NCBI RefSeq assembly: GCF_000013365.1
Contig: NC_007778.1
Span: 2,914,001 to 2,978,000 of the forward strand
DNA length: 64,000 bases
From: Rhodopseudomonas palustris HaA2
GTDB taxonomy: Bacteria; Pseudomonadota; Alphaproteobacteria; Rhizobiales; Xanthobacteraceae
Reading direction: 5' to 3'
Both the position numbers and the translations under genes were made by a program. A model generated the notes under the pieces. It saw only the letters and a program-made list of their open reading frames with translations. It searched no databases and was not told where the DNA came from. Positions 10,051-18,863 of this stretch are shown in pieces (within the stretch, counting starts at the first letter, position 1; every line of letters starts with the position of its first letter).

Positions 10051-11151
10051 ATGGCCGAAGTGAACCTGCGCAAGGTGGTGAAGCGCTACGACGACGTCGA
10101 GGCCGTCCGCGGCATCGATCTCGACATTCCGGACAAGGAATTCGTGGTGTTCGTCGGCCCGTCCGGCTGCGGCAAGTCGACGACGCTGCGGATGATCGCC
10201 GGGCTCGAGGAAATCTCGGACGGCGACATCGTGATCGGCGGCGACGTCGTCAACGACGTTCCGCCGAAGGACCGCGACATCGCCATGGTGTTCCAGAACT
10301 ACGCGCTGTATCCGCACATGACGGTCGCCGAGAACATGTCGTTCGGGTTGCGGCTGAAGAAATATCCCAAGGCCGAGATCAAGCAGCGCGTCGACGAGGC
10401 GGCGCGGATGCTGGACATCACCGACCTGATCCACCGCAAGCCGAAGCAGCTCTCCGGCGGCCAGCGCCAGCGCGTTGCGATGGGCCGCGCCATCGTCCGC
10501 AATCCCAAAGTGTTTTTGTTCGACGAGCCGCTGTCGAATCTCGATGCGCAATTGCGGGTGCAGATGCGGTTCGAGATCAAGCGGGTGCACCAGAAGGTGC
10601 GCACCACCACGGTCTACGTCACCCACGACCAGGTCGAGGCGATGACGCTGGCGGATCGCGTCGTGGTGATGAACAACGGCCGGATCGAGCAGGTCGGCAC
10701 GCCGAACGAGCTGTATCACCGCCCGGCGACGCGTTTCGTCGCCGGCTTCATCGGCTCGCCGTCGATGAATTTCATTCCCTGTACGCTGGAGGACAATGCC
10801 GGGCGGCTGCAGATTCGGCTGTCGGACACGCTGGCGATGCCGGTGCCGGAGCAGAAGGCGGCGCATTATCGTGGGCTCGCCCGCGACAAGAAACTGCAGC
10901 TCGGCATCCGGCCGGAGCACATCGCCGACGCCAGAGCCACGCTCGAACCCGGCGTCGCGGCGTTCGACGCGCTGCTCGATATCACCGAGCCGATGGGGAT
11001 GGAGACGCTGATCTATTTCAATCTCAACGGCAGCGAGGTCTGCGGCCGGGTCAGCCCGAATGCCGGGGCGCGGGATGGCGGCATGTTGCGTTTGGCGGTG
11101 GACCTCAACAATATGCACCTGATAGACGAGGGGACCGGCCTCGTGATCTGA
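10051..11151 (+). CDS. ABC transporter ATP-binding protein (MalK/UgpC type)
   Basis: Cytoplasmic ATPase that powers the importer, 366 residues. Walker [10 protein letters not shown] at residues 36-44, Q-loop near [11 protein letters not shown], signature LSGGQRQR, Walker B with [11 protein letters not shown], and the switch histidine in YVTHDQ are all present. The C-terminal 120 residues form the OB-fold regulatory domain of the MalK/UgpC branch, consistent with the family 1 binding protein and the permease types next to it. Substrate is not deducible. Confidence 0.93.
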   Translation: MAEVNLRKVVKRYDDVEAVRGIDLDIPDKEFVVFVGPSGCGKSTTLRMIAGLEEISDGDIVIGGDVVNDVPPKDRDIAMVFQNYALYPHMTVAENMSFGLRLKKYPKAEIKQRVDEAARMLDITDLIHRKPKQLSGGQRQRVAMGRAIVRNPKVFLFDEPLSNLDAQLRVQMRFEIKRVHQKVRTTTVYVTHDQVEAMTLADRVVVMNNGRIEQVGTPNELYHRPATRFVAGFIGSPSMNFIPCTLEDNAGRLQIRLSDTLAMPVPEQKAAHYRGLARDKKLQLGIRPEHIADARATLEPGVAAFDALLDITEPMGMETLIYFNLNGSEVCGRVSPNAGARDGGMLRLAVDLNNMHLIDEGTGLVI

Positions 11152-11183
11152 AGGCCGGACAGAGAGACGTCCACGGGGCCGGA

Positions 11184-12173
11184 ATGACGACCAACAACAA
11201 GAAACTGCTGGTGACGGAATCGCTGTCGGAACGGGGAAGGGCGCTGTTCGCCGAGCGCGCCGACATCGAGGTGGTCGAATTCGACAACATGATCTCGGCC
11301 GCCGATTTCAACGCCTTGCTGCGGCATCACGCGCCGGTGCACGGCGTCGCGCTCGGGGCGACGCGGTTCGGCGAGCCCGAACTCGATTCGTCGCAGGACA
11401 TGAAAGTGGTGGCGCGGATCGGCGTCGGCTACGACGCCATCGACGTGCCCGCGTTGTCGAAACGCAAGGTCCCGCTGATGGTCGCCGGCACCGCGAATTC
11501 CCCCTCGGTCGCCGAACAGGCGCTGTTCATGATGCTGACGTTGGCGAAGCGCGGCGTCGAACTGCACGCGCTGGTGAAGACCGGCGCCTGGGCGACGCGG
11601 CTGGCGCTGCTGCCGTTCGACCTGTTCGGCAAGACCGTGCTGATCGTCGGCTTCGGCCGGATCGGCACCCGCACAGCCAAGCGCTGTCTCGCGATGGAAA
11701 TGACCGTGCTGGTGTACGATCCCTACGTTCCCGCCGCGGCGATCGAAGCGGCCGGCTGCGAGCCCGTGGCCGATCTCGACGCCGCGCTGCCGGGTGCCGA
11801 CTTCATCAGCCTGCATTGCCCGAAGACGGCCGAGACCACCGGGCTGATCAACGCTGGCCGGCTGTCGAAGATGAAGCCGACCGCCTATCTGATCAACACC
11901 GCGCGCGGCGGCATTGTGGTCGAGTCTGCGTTGTACGACGCGCTGGTCGCGGGCAGGCTCGCCGGCGCCGGGCTGGACGTGTTCGAGGTCGAGCCGCCGC
12001 CGCTCGGTCACAAATTATTCGATCTGCCCAATGTGATCATCGCCCCGCACGTCGCCGGCGTCACCCGCGAGGCGCTCGACCGGATGGGCGAGCAGACCGC
12101 CCGCAACATGCTGAGCGCGCTCGATGGCGCTCCGATCGCGGCGAATGTCATCAATCAGGACGTGCTCAGTTAG
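11184..12173 (+). CDS. D-2-hydroxyacid dehydrogenase (NAD-dependent)
   Basis: A 329-residue member of the D-isomer-specific 2-hydroxyacid dehydrogenase family, which interconverts 2-hydroxy and 2-oxo acids with NAD(H). The nucleotide-binding motif GFGRIGTRTA lies near residues 154-163. The catalytic set is visible: Arg in NTARGG, Glu in FEVEP and His in PHVAG. It follows the ABC ATPase by 32 bp in the same direction, so it may act on a compound brought in by that importer. The substrate is unknown; phosphoglycerate and glyoxylate/hydroxypyruvate enzymes are both in this family. Confidence 0.88.
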   Translation: MTTNNKKLLVTESLSERGRALFAERADIEVVEFDNMISAADFNALLRHHAPVHGVALGATRFGEPELDSSQDMKVVARIGVGYDAIDVPALSKRKVPLMVAGTANSPSVAEQALFMMLTLAKRGVELHALVKTGAWATRLALLPFDLFGKTVLIVGFGRIGTRTAKRCLAMEMTVLVYDPYVPAAAIEAAGCEPVADLDAALPGADFISLHCPKTAETTGLINAGRLSKMKPTAYLINTARGGIVVESALYDALVAGRLAGAGLDVFEVEPPPLGHKLFDLPNVIIAPHVAGVTREALDRMGEQTARNMLSALDGAPIAANVINQDVLS

Positions 12174-12196
12174 TTGTTAGTCCATTGCGCCAATTC

Positions 12197-12279
12197 CGTC
12201 ATTGCGAGGAGCGTAGCGACGAAGCAATCCAGCTCCGTGCACTGCGCCTCTGGATTGCTTCGCTTCGCTCGCAATGACG
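12197..12279. repeat. REP-like palindromic element, copy 2
   Basis: An 83-bp imperfect palindrome with the same CGTCATTGCGAG and CGCAATGACG ends and the same GAAGCAATCCAG inner arm as 8093-8179. It lies between the hydroxyacid dehydrogenase and amidase genes, where it may stabilise or end the upstream message. Confidence 0.85.
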
Positions 12280-12325
12280 GGGCGAGGCGATAATGAAAGA
12301 ACAACAATACGAAGGAGGCCGGCGA

Positions 12326-13750
12326 ATGGCATTCAAAGATTACTCCGACTACGACGGCGTCGGTCTCGCGGAGCTGGTGCGTCGCAAGCAGGTCACGCCC
12401 GGCGAACTGCTCGAGGAAGCGATCGCGCGGACGGACGCGCTCGATCCGAAGCTCAACGCCGTGGTGGTGCGTCATGACGACGACGCGCGTCGGCAGATCG
12501 ACAAGGGGTTGCCCGACGGGCCGTTCACGGGCGTGCCGTTCCTGCTGAAGGATCTCGATCTGCTCGCCGGCACCCGCACGACGTTCGGCGCCAGCCTCTA
12601 CAAGGATTTCGTCGCGCCGCACACCGGCACCCTGGCGGGCCGCTTCCTGGCATCGGGCGTGACGATCTTCGGCAAGAGCGCCAGCCCCGAATTCGGGCTG
12701 ATGCCGACCACCGAGTCGCGGCTGCACGGGCCGACGCGCAATCCGTGGAATCTCGATCATTCCTCCGGCGGATCGTCGGGCGGCGCCGCCGCGGCGGTGG
12801 CGGCGCGGATTCTGCCGGTGGCGCATGCCAGCGACGGCGGCGGCTCGATCCGGATTCCCGCGTCGGCCTGCGGCGTGCTCGGGCTGAAGCCGACCCGGGC
12901 GCGCAATCCGCTCGGACCGGACCGCGGCGAGGGCTGGGGCGGCTTCGCCTGCGGCCATGTGGTGAGTATCAGCGTGCGCGACAGTGCGGCGATGCTGGAT
13001 GCGCTGCACGGCCCCGAGCCGTCGAGCCCTTACGTCGCGCCGGCGCCGGAGCGGCCGTTCGCGCAGGAGGTCGGCCGCGATCCCGGCCGGCTGCGGATCG
13101 CCTTCACCGATGCGTCGACTTATGGCGATGCGATCGATCCCGAAATCGCCGCGGCGGTGCGCGACACCGCGAAGCTGCTCGAAGGCCTCGGCCATCACGT
13201 CGAGCAGCGCGCGCCGAAGCTGCCGGCCGATCCCGCCGAGGTGATCGCCACCATCGTCGCCTGCAACACCGGGTTGACGGTGAAACTCGCCGAGCAGGCG
13301 ATGGGCCGCGCCATGACTAATCGCGATTTCGAAACGCTGACGCTGGCCAGCGCCGCCAATGCTGGCCGCGCCAGCGGGATCGACTATTGCGCCGCGCAGC
13401 TCGCCGCATTTCAGATCTCGCGTGCCGTCTCGGATTTCTTCACCGACATCGACGTGTTTTTGTCGCCGACGCTGTGCCTGCCGCCGCTGCGGATCGGCGA
13501 GATCGATACCATGGCGAGCGATTTGTCCGGCATCAGCCCGCTGCTGCGGCGCTACATCCCCGGCACCAGCCTGTTCAACATGTCGGGCCAGCCGGCGATG
13601 TCGGTGCCGCTGGCCGGGACCGCGAGCGGTCTGCCGATCGGCATGATGTTCGCGGGTCGGTTCGGCGACGAGGCGACGCTGTTGCGTCTCGCTTCGCAGC
13701 TCGAGCAGGAGCGGCCCTGGAAAAACCGGCGACCGCCGGTTTGCGCCTGA
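12326..13750 (+). CDS. Amidase (amidase signature family)
   Basis: Hydrolyses an amide bond through the Ser-cisSer-Lys triad. The 474-residue protein shows Lys75 in PFLLKDLD, the GGSSGG stretch at 148-153 with the cis-Ser, and the nucleophile Ser174 in [10 protein letters not shown], so it should be active. The ATG at 12326 is set by GAAGGAGG 7 nt upstream. Relatives include GatA, acylamidases and 6-aminohexanoate hydrolases; there is no GatB or GatC nearby, so a catabolic or detoxifying role is more likely than tRNA amidation. It lies in line with the importer and dehydrogenase but behind a palindromic repeat, so operon membership is uncertain. Confidence 0.9.
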   Translation: MAFKDYSDYDGVGLAELVRRKQVTPGELLEEAIARTDALDPKLNAVVVRHDDDARRQIDKGLPDGPFTGVPFLLKDLDLLAGTRTTFGASLYKDFVAPHTGTLAGRFLASGVTIFGKSASPEFGLMPTTESRLHGPTRNPWNLDHSSGGSSGGAAAAVAARILPVAHASDGGGSIRIPASACGVLGLKPTRARNPLGPDRGEGWGGFACGHVVSISVRDSAAMLDALHGPEPSSPYVAPAPERPFAQEVGRDPGRLRIAFTDASTYGDAIDPEIAAAVRDTAKLLEGLGHHVEQRAPKLPADPAEVIATIVACNTGLTVKLAEQAMGRAMTNRDFETLTLASAANAGRASGIDYCAAQLAAFQISRAVSDFFTDIDVFLSPTLCLPPLRIGEIDTMASDLSGISPLLRRYIPGTSLFNMSGQPAMSVPLAGTASGLPIGMMFAGRFGDEATLLRLASQLEQERPWKNRRPPVCA

Positions 13751-13855
13751 TTGAGTCCGACTTTTCGCCGGTATTCTCGGAAACAAACGACCAAGGTCGG
13801 CGTTGACGCGCGGCCTCGGCCGTCATTTCGTATCGTATCTCAGAGGGACCTTGAC

Positions 13856-14461
13856 GTGACTGGCAACGATCCGACCGATCAGGCGCTGGCCGTGATCGCG
13901 AGCATCTTCGAAAAGCCGGCCCCGAAGCCGGATGCGAAGACGCGCGGCGAGAATGGGGACGACGCTTCCTCGGAAGGTGTTGTGCACGACGTGCACGCGC
14001 GCGACGCCACGGCGCACGACGATCGTGCGCATGATGACATCGTGCAGGACGGCGGCGGGCATGACCCGGTTGCGGCCGAGGATGTCGTCTCGGTGCAGAT
14101 CGAGACCGTCGAGATTGTCCAGATCACCATGGCGGGTTCCTCCGACGATGGTGAACCGGCCGGCGTGGGGGAGCATGGCGGCCCCGAGGATCTCGATGCC
14201 CTGACGCGCCACGGCCCGGGGCCGCTCGAGGCGCTACGCTTCAAATGGCGCGTGCGCCACGAAGACGACGGCTATTATGTCGACGAGACCATCGGCACCA
14301 GCTCGCAGCCGATCGTCGCCGGTCCGCTGTCGCGCGCCGAGGCGATCAGCTTCATCGACAGCCGCGAGCGCCGAACCCGCCGCCGCTTCGAGCGTTTGCG
14401 CCACGAAATCGTCTCCGGCCCGTCGGAGCGCGGCGTCGAGGACGACGACAGCGAGCTGTAG
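13856..14461 (+). CDS. Hypothetical acidic protein with His/Asp-rich tract
   Basis: Not recognised. GTG at 13856 is chosen because AGAGGGA lies 7 nt upstream; the open frame before it reaches 13751 without a better site. The 201-residue product has no signal peptide or membrane helix. Residues of about 45-75 are rich in His and Asp (HDVHARD, HDDRAHDD, GGGHD), which looks disordered or metal-binding. The C-terminal third is more ordered (ALRFKWRVRHEDDGYYVDET, then a basic RRTRRRFERLRHE helix). It stands alone between the amidase and the DUF2946/TonB receptor group. Confidence 0.65.
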   Translation: MTGNDPTDQALAVIASIFEKPAPKPDAKTRGENGDDASSEGVVHDVHARDATAHDDRAHDDIVQDGGGHDPVAAEDVVSVQIETVEIVQITMAGSSDDGEPAGVGEHGGPEDLDALTRHGPGPLEALRFKWRVRHEDDGYYVDETIGTSSQPIVAGPLSRAEAISFIDSRERRTRRRFERLRHEIVSGPSERGVEDDDSEL

Positions 14462-14537
14462 GATGGTGGGGGTGATTTCGGCCCCCGACTCGACAATCAA
14501 CTAACATTGCGATCTATTCGCGCCTCGGGGGTGGGGC

Positions 14538-14921
14538 GTGATCGGCTGGTGGCGACGTCAGGGTGGCATTCGAAGGGCGGTCGGCGTCATCGCCGGCCAA
14601 CTTTTTGTTGTGCAACTGCTGTTGGCCGGCGTGGTCGCCACCGAGATGGCGGTCGCAGACGCGATCGGGATTCCGACGATCTGCTCGAGCAGCGTTGCGC
14701 CGACCGGCGACGGCTCGGACCATTCGAACACCCCGATCCATCACGTCACCTGTTCGATCTGCACATTCGCGTCGCTCTCCGGCCCGCTGCCTGAGCCGGA
14801 TGTCGTCGCGATTCTCAGGACCGCGCTGGACGTTGGCTCCGGCAGCGACAGCATATCGACGATCCGCGAAGCGGATCGGTTCGAGCCGCGCAGCTCACAA
14901 GGTCCTCCGCAAGCCGCCTAG
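14538..14921 (+). CDS. DUF2946-like small exported protein, copy 1
   Basis: A 127-residue protein with a GTG start behind a G-rich site. It has an N-terminal hydrophobic segment (VIAGQLFVVQLLLAGVVATEM) followed by a short domain with Cys and His residues (ICSSS, HVTCSICTF). This arrangement matches DUF2946-type proteins, which are commonly found beside TonB-dependent receptors and copper chaperones and are thought to bind metal, although their function is not established. It lies 41 bp before a TonB-dependent receptor. A second family member sits at 61492-61872 in front of copper genes. Confidence 0.6.
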   Translation: MIGWWRRQGGIRRAVGVIAGQLFVVQLLLAGVVATEMAVADAIGIPTICSSSVAPTGDGSDHSNTPIHHVTCSICTFASLSGPLPEPDVVAILRTALDVGSGSDSISTIREADRFEPRSSQGPPQAA

Positions 14922-14962
14922 CTGACGTCGTTCGCTAGACGCACTTTGCTGGAGTACCCCCG

Positions 14963-17293
14963 ATGCAACGTTTTCTGAGCGCGCTTTGCGCTGCGTCCGT
15001 CGCTGCCGTGACGGTCCCCGATCTTGCCTTTGCCCAAACGTCGACCCAAGCCAACACCGGCCTGCCGAGTGTGGTGGTCGAGCCGCCGACGCGAAAGCCG
15101 ACAAAGAAGCGCCAGGCGAGCGCCACGGCTCCGCGCGCCGCTCCGCGGGCGCCGGCGCAGGCGGCGGTCAGCACCGCGCCGCCGAGCAGCGGTGCGCCGG
15201 TGATCCAGACCACCGCCGGACCGGTGCAGGGCATTCGCGCGCTCACGGCGTCGTCTGCGACCCGGACCGACACCCCGATCGAACAGATCCCGCAATCGAT
15301 CCAGGTGGTGTCGCGCCAGCTCATCGAGCAGCAGGGCGCGGTGACGGTCACCGAGGCGGTGCAGAACGTCAGCAACGCCCAGGCGGTCAATCCGTTCGTC
15401 ATCGCCAACACCGACCTGCAGCAGCTCAAGATCCGCGGCTTCTCTGCGGAACTTTGGCGCGACGGGATGGTGAGCATGTACAACCCTGGCGACCGCGACG
15501 GGCTGGTCAATGTCGAGCGCATCGAGGTGCTGAAGGGCCCGAACGCGATCCTCTATGGCGGCGGCCCCGGCGCCCCGATCGGCGGCGCGGTCAACGTCGT
15601 CTCCAAACTGCCGACCGACAAGGCCAGCCAGGAATTCGGCATCGGGCTGGGCTCCTATCAATACTGGAACCCGTTCTTCGACATCAACCAGCCGCTCAAC
15701 CAGGAGAAAACCGCGCTGTTCCGCATCACCGGCGAATACACCGGCAACAACAGCTTCGTCGATGTGCTGGAATCCAAGCGCTACAGCATCAATCCGACGC
15801 TGACGCTGACCAATCGCGAAGACACCACGCTGACGATCCAGGGCTTCCTGTCGCGCCAGCAGCAGCAAGCCTATCAGGGGCTGCCGGTGTACGGCACCAT
15901 CCTCGGCGATTTCCGCGCGGCCCGCGATCTGTACATCGGCCCGTCGAACATCGAGCCGAGCTATTCGAAGACGCACGGCGCCACCGTGACGCTCGATCAT
16001 CAGTTCAATTCGGTGTGGTCCGCGAACATCAAGGCGCGCTGGAGCCAGTCGGAATTCGATCAGCTATCGCAATGGGCGTTTGGCGGCGACGCCTTCGGCG
16101 CGACGCCTGCCTTCGCGCCGTCGACCTGGCTGCTGTCGAATCTCGAAGTGTTCCAGAAGCAGCAGGAATTCACCATCAATCCCAGCGTCAAGGCGAAGTT
16201 CGACACAGCGATCAGCCGCAACACGCTGCTGCTCGGCGCGGACTACAGCCGCGTCACCGATCGCGGCTTCATGACCGGCGACAATCTCGGCAACACTTGC
16301 TTCCTGACCACCTTCGCGTGCCCGCCCGCGGCGGTCGACCTGCAGAATCCGGTGTTCACGATCCCGTACACGCGGCCCAATCCGAGCGCCGGCGCGGAAT
16401 ACGCGGCGTATTTCAACTTCGACAACACCTACACCACCAAGGGCGGTTACGCGCAATTACAGTCGTCGCTGTACGACCGTGTCCATGTGCTGGCCGGTGC
16501 GCGCCTTGCCAATATCGACATCAGCTACACCGAGAACGCGCTGGTGGTGCCGTCGACGTTCGTGACGGACACGACCAAGCTGTTGCCGCGCGCGGGCGTC
16601 GTGGTCGATCTGGTCAAGGGGCTGTCGGCCTATGCCAGCTACAGCGAAGGCATGCGCTGGGCGGGATTCACCCAGGCGGTCGCGCGGCCGGAGCCCGAGT
16701 TGTCGCAGCAAGTCGAAGCGGGGTTGAAGTTCAATATCAATGCTGAATTGTCCGGCAGCGTCGCGGTGTTCGAGATCCATCGCGACAACGTGCCGGTGAC
16801 CATCGCGCTCGGCGTCGCGGGGCTGACGCAGCAGAAGTCGCGCGGGTTCGAGACCGACATGACCTGGCAGCCGAACCGCAACTGGAGCTTCCTCGGCAGC
16901 TACGGCTACACCGATGCGACCTTCGCCGGAGCGTTCGTCGATTCGTCGGGCGTCATCCCGGCCGGCAACAAGCTGCCCTACGTGCCCGAACATTCCGGGC
17001 GGGTGTGGGCGAACTACAAGTTCGATCCGAACGTACTGCCGGGTTGGAGCGTCGGCGCCGGCGTCTATGCGGCATCGAGCCAGTATGTCGACAACGCCAA
17101 TCTGTGGAAGACCGACGGCTACTACACGGTCGACGCCAAGATCGGCTACGAGAAGGACGGCTTCCGCGCCTCCATTGCGCTGAAGAATCTGACCGGCGAA
17201 AAGTACTTCACGCCGTACGCCTGGCTCGGTGGGCAGGTGGCGCCGGGCGCGCCGCGGATGGTGTACGGCCAGCTCAGCTACCGCTTCAACTGA
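14963..17293 (+). CDS. TonB-dependent siderophore-type receptor
   Basis: Outer-membrane gated channel that takes up a metal chelate with energy from TonB. The 776-residue precursor has a Sec signal peptide (cleavage near AFA-QTS, residue 24), a Pro/Ala/Thr-rich linker, the plug domain (IEQIPQSIQVVSRQLIEQQG; LKIRGFSAELWRDGM; IEVLKGPNAILYGGG), and a beta-barrel ending YGQLSYRFN, with the terminal aromatic needed for outer-membrane assembly. The plug is of the siderophore-receptor subfamily. Neighbours are a DUF2946-like protein upstream and an exported isonitrile-hydratase-like protein 8 bp downstream, so the ligand could be copper- or isonitrile-related; this is inference. No Fur or other operator was clear upstream. 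Confidence 0.9.
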   Translation: MQRFLSALCAASVAAVTVPDLAFAQTSTQANTGLPSVVVEPPTRKPTKKRQASATAPRAAPRAPAQAAVSTAPPSSGAPVIQTTAGPVQGIRALTASSATRTDTPIEQIPQSIQVVSRQLIEQQGAVTVTEAVQNVSNAQAVNPFVIANTDLQQLKIRGFSAELWRDGMVSMYNPGDRDGLVNVERIEVLKGPNAILYGGGPGAPIGGAVNVVSKLPTDKASQEFGIGLGSYQYWNPFFDINQPLNQEKTALFRITGEYTGNNSFVDVLESKRYSINPTLTLTNREDTTLTIQGFLSRQQQQAYQGLPVYGTILGDFRAARDLYIGPSNIEPSYSKTHGATVTLDHQFNSVWSANIKARWSQSEFDQLSQWAFGGDAFGATPAFAPSTWLLSNLEVFQKQQEFTINPSVKAKFDTAISRNTLLLGADYSRVTDRGFMTGDNLGNTCFLTTFACPPAAVDLQNPVFTIPYTRPNPSAGAEYAAYFNFDNTYTTKGGYAQLQSSLYDRVHVLAGARLANIDISYTENALVVPSTFVTDTTKLLPRAGVVVDLVKGLSAYASYSEGMRWAGFTQAVARPEPELSQQVEAGLKFNINAELSGSVAVFEIHRDNVPVTIALGVAGLTQQKSRGFETDMTWQPNRNWSFLGSYGYTDATFAGAFVDSSGVIPAGNKLPYVPEHSGRVWANYKFDPNVLPGWSVGAGVYAASSQYVDNANLWKTDGYYTVDAKIGYEKDGFRASIALKNLTGEKYFTPYAWLGGQVAPGAPRMVYGQLSYRFN

Positions 17294-17301
17294 GGTCAGC
17301 G

Positions 17302-18159
17302 ATGTCGATCACCAGGCGGCAGTTCACTCAAACCGCGGCCTCGGCTGCCGCGGCGATCGCGGTCGGCGAGCGTACCGCTGCTGAAGCGGCGGATCGGTCG
17401 GCTCCGGGCAAACCCGTGCCGGAGGCCCCGGCGCACGACATGTCGGCGATGCCGGCGCATTGGATCGGCAAGGAGCAGATCGCGTTCCTGATCTATCCGG
17501 AGTTCACCGCGCTCGACATGGTCGGTCCGCATCACATGCTGACCGGGCTGATGGGGGCGACGGTGCACATCGTCGCCAAGACGCGCGATCCGGTGAAGAG
17601 CGACACCGGACTGACCTTCGTGCCGTCTGCGACGTTCGAGGAGTGTCCGGCCGATCTCGACATCATCTGCGTGCCCGGCGGCACGCAGGGGACGCTGGCG
17701 GCGATGCAGGACGAGGCGACGATCCGCTTTCTCAGGGATCGCGGCAGCCGCGCGCGGTTCGTCACCTCGGTCTGCACGGGATCGCTGGTGCTCGGCGCGG
17801 CGGGACTGCTGGACGGCTACCGCGCCACCTCGCACTGGGCGGCCAAACCAGTATTGCCCGTGTTCGGCGCGATCCCGACCGAGGGCCGGGTGGTGCGGGA
17901 TCGCAACCGGATCACCGGCGGCGGCGTCACCGCCGGGATCGATTTCGGGCTGTCTCTGGTCGGCCAGTTGCGCGATCGGCAATATGCGGAGGTGGCGCAA
18001 CTGATCGCCGAATATGCGCCGGAGCCGCCTTATGATGCCGGCACGCCGGCGCGTGCGCCGGCCGAGGTGCGCGCGCTGACCGAGCCGATGTTCGTCGACT
18101 TTCTCAAACAGGCAGAAGCCGTCGGCCGCGCCGCCTTCGCGCGCAACAAGACGTTGTAG
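17302..18159 (+). CDS. Exported DJ-1/PfpI protein, isonitrile hydratase-like
   Basis: A 285-residue DJ-1/PfpI-superfamily protein close to isonitrile hydratase (InhA), which turns R-NC into an N-substituted formamide. Residues matching the reported InhA set are visible: Asp72 in ALDMVGP, Glu138 at the nucleophile loop, and Cys158-Thr159 in SVCTGSLVLGAAGLL, with nearly the same spacing. Unlike InhA, it starts with a twin-arginine signal (TRRQFTQTAASAAAAIA) and a linker containing HDMSAM, so it should work in the periplasm. It follows the TonB receptor gene by 8 bp and is probably co-transcribed. Alternatives are a DJ-1-like protein of other function; activity on an isonitrile is inferred. Confidence 0.75.
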   Translation: MSITRRQFTQTAASAAAAIAVGERTAAEAADRSAPGKPVPEAPAHDMSAMPAHWIGKEQIAFLIYPEFTALDMVGPHHMLTGLMGATVHIVAKTRDPVKSDTGLTFVPSATFEECPADLDIICVPGGTQGTLAAMQDEATIRFLRDRGSRARFVTSVCTGSLVLGAAGLLDGYRATSHWAAKPVLPVFGAIPTEGRVVRDRNRITGGGVTAGIDFGLSLVGQLRDRQYAEVAQLIAEYAPEPPYDAGTPARAPAEVRALTEPMFVDFLKQAEAVGRAAFARNKTL

Positions 18160-18197
18160 TCGGCACCGGCCGTGCGCCTGACTGGTTTCATCCAGCC

Positions 18198-18231
18198 CGA
18201 ACGGCGCCCGCGCGGGCGCCGTTCGTGTTTG
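18198..18231 (+). terminator. Hairpin terminator after the isonitrile-hydratase-like gene
   Basis: A 12-13 bp perfect stem (GAACGGCGCCCG paired with CGGGCGCCGTTC) followed by GTGTTTGTG. It separates converging genes and fits the plus-strand gene ending at 18159. Confidence 0.7.
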
Positions 18232-18233
18232 TG

Positions 18234-18845
18234 TTACTTGGCTTTCGAGAACGCCTGCGAGATTCGCGCCCAGGTCTTCTCGTACACCGCGGCGGTTTCG
18301 TCGAGGCCGGCTTTCAGCGCGTTCCATGTCTCGTCGCCGGCAGCCGACAACTGCGTCAGCTTGGGGCCGAGCGTCTTCTCGGTCTCTTCGGTCCAGCGGC
18401 GCATGGACGATTCCATCTCCTTGCGGCCTTGTTCGATCGCCGATGCGGCGCTGGTCTGAAACGTTTCCAGCGACGACACGAAAGCCTGGCGCTGGGCTTC
18501 GGCGCGGGCGGCGAGCGCCTCTTTGACGAGGCCGGCCTGGTCGCCGGCGGTGCCGAGGAATTTCTGCAACGCCAGTTCGACTTCGTTCCATTGCGCCGAG
18601 ACTGCCGACATCGCCGCGTCGGTCGCTTGCTTGGACGCGCCGAGGTCGCCCTGCAGCGCGCTGACTTGCGCCTGGAAGGCGTCACGCGCGGTGCGCAGTT
18701 GCGCCAGCGCTTCCTGAGCCTTCGCGTTCGACGCGTCCCCGATCTTGGCGGCGGCTTCCTCGATCTTGGCGAGCGTCGCGGCAGATTCGTCGAGTTTCTG
18801 CTTGGTCCATTCCAGATAGGCTTGGGTGAGATCGGGCTTCGTGAT
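18234..18845 (-). CDS. Coiled-coil/phasin-like protein with apparent ATC start
   Basis: A 203-residue, largely helical Ala/Glu/Lys-rich protein without signal or membrane helix; heptad-like stretches run throughout (EALAQLRTARDAFQAQVSALQ, VKEALAARAEAQRQAF). It resembles phasin- or apolipoprotein-like proteins in composition, but no family is certain. The start is odd: the frame begins 18 nt after the TetR stop, and its only sensible start is ATC at 18843-18845, preceded by a perfect AAGGAGG 5 nt away. No ATG, GTG or TTG exists between the in-frame stop and this point. A start at the internal ATG 18611 would drop 78 similar residues and has no better site. It is probably co-transcribed with the TetR gene. 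Confidence 0.75.
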   Translation of the reverse strand: MTKPDLTQAYLEWTKQKLDESAATLAKIEEAAAKIGDASNAKAQEALAQLRTARDAFQAQVSALQGDLGASKQATDAAMSAVSAQWNEVELALQKFLGTAGDQAGLVKEALAARAEAQRQAFVSSLETFQTSAASAIEQGRKEMESSMRRWTEETEKTLGPKLTQLSAAGDETWNALKAGLDETAAVYEKTWARISQAFSKAK

Positions 18846-18863
18846 GGCAGCCTCCTTTTGGGG

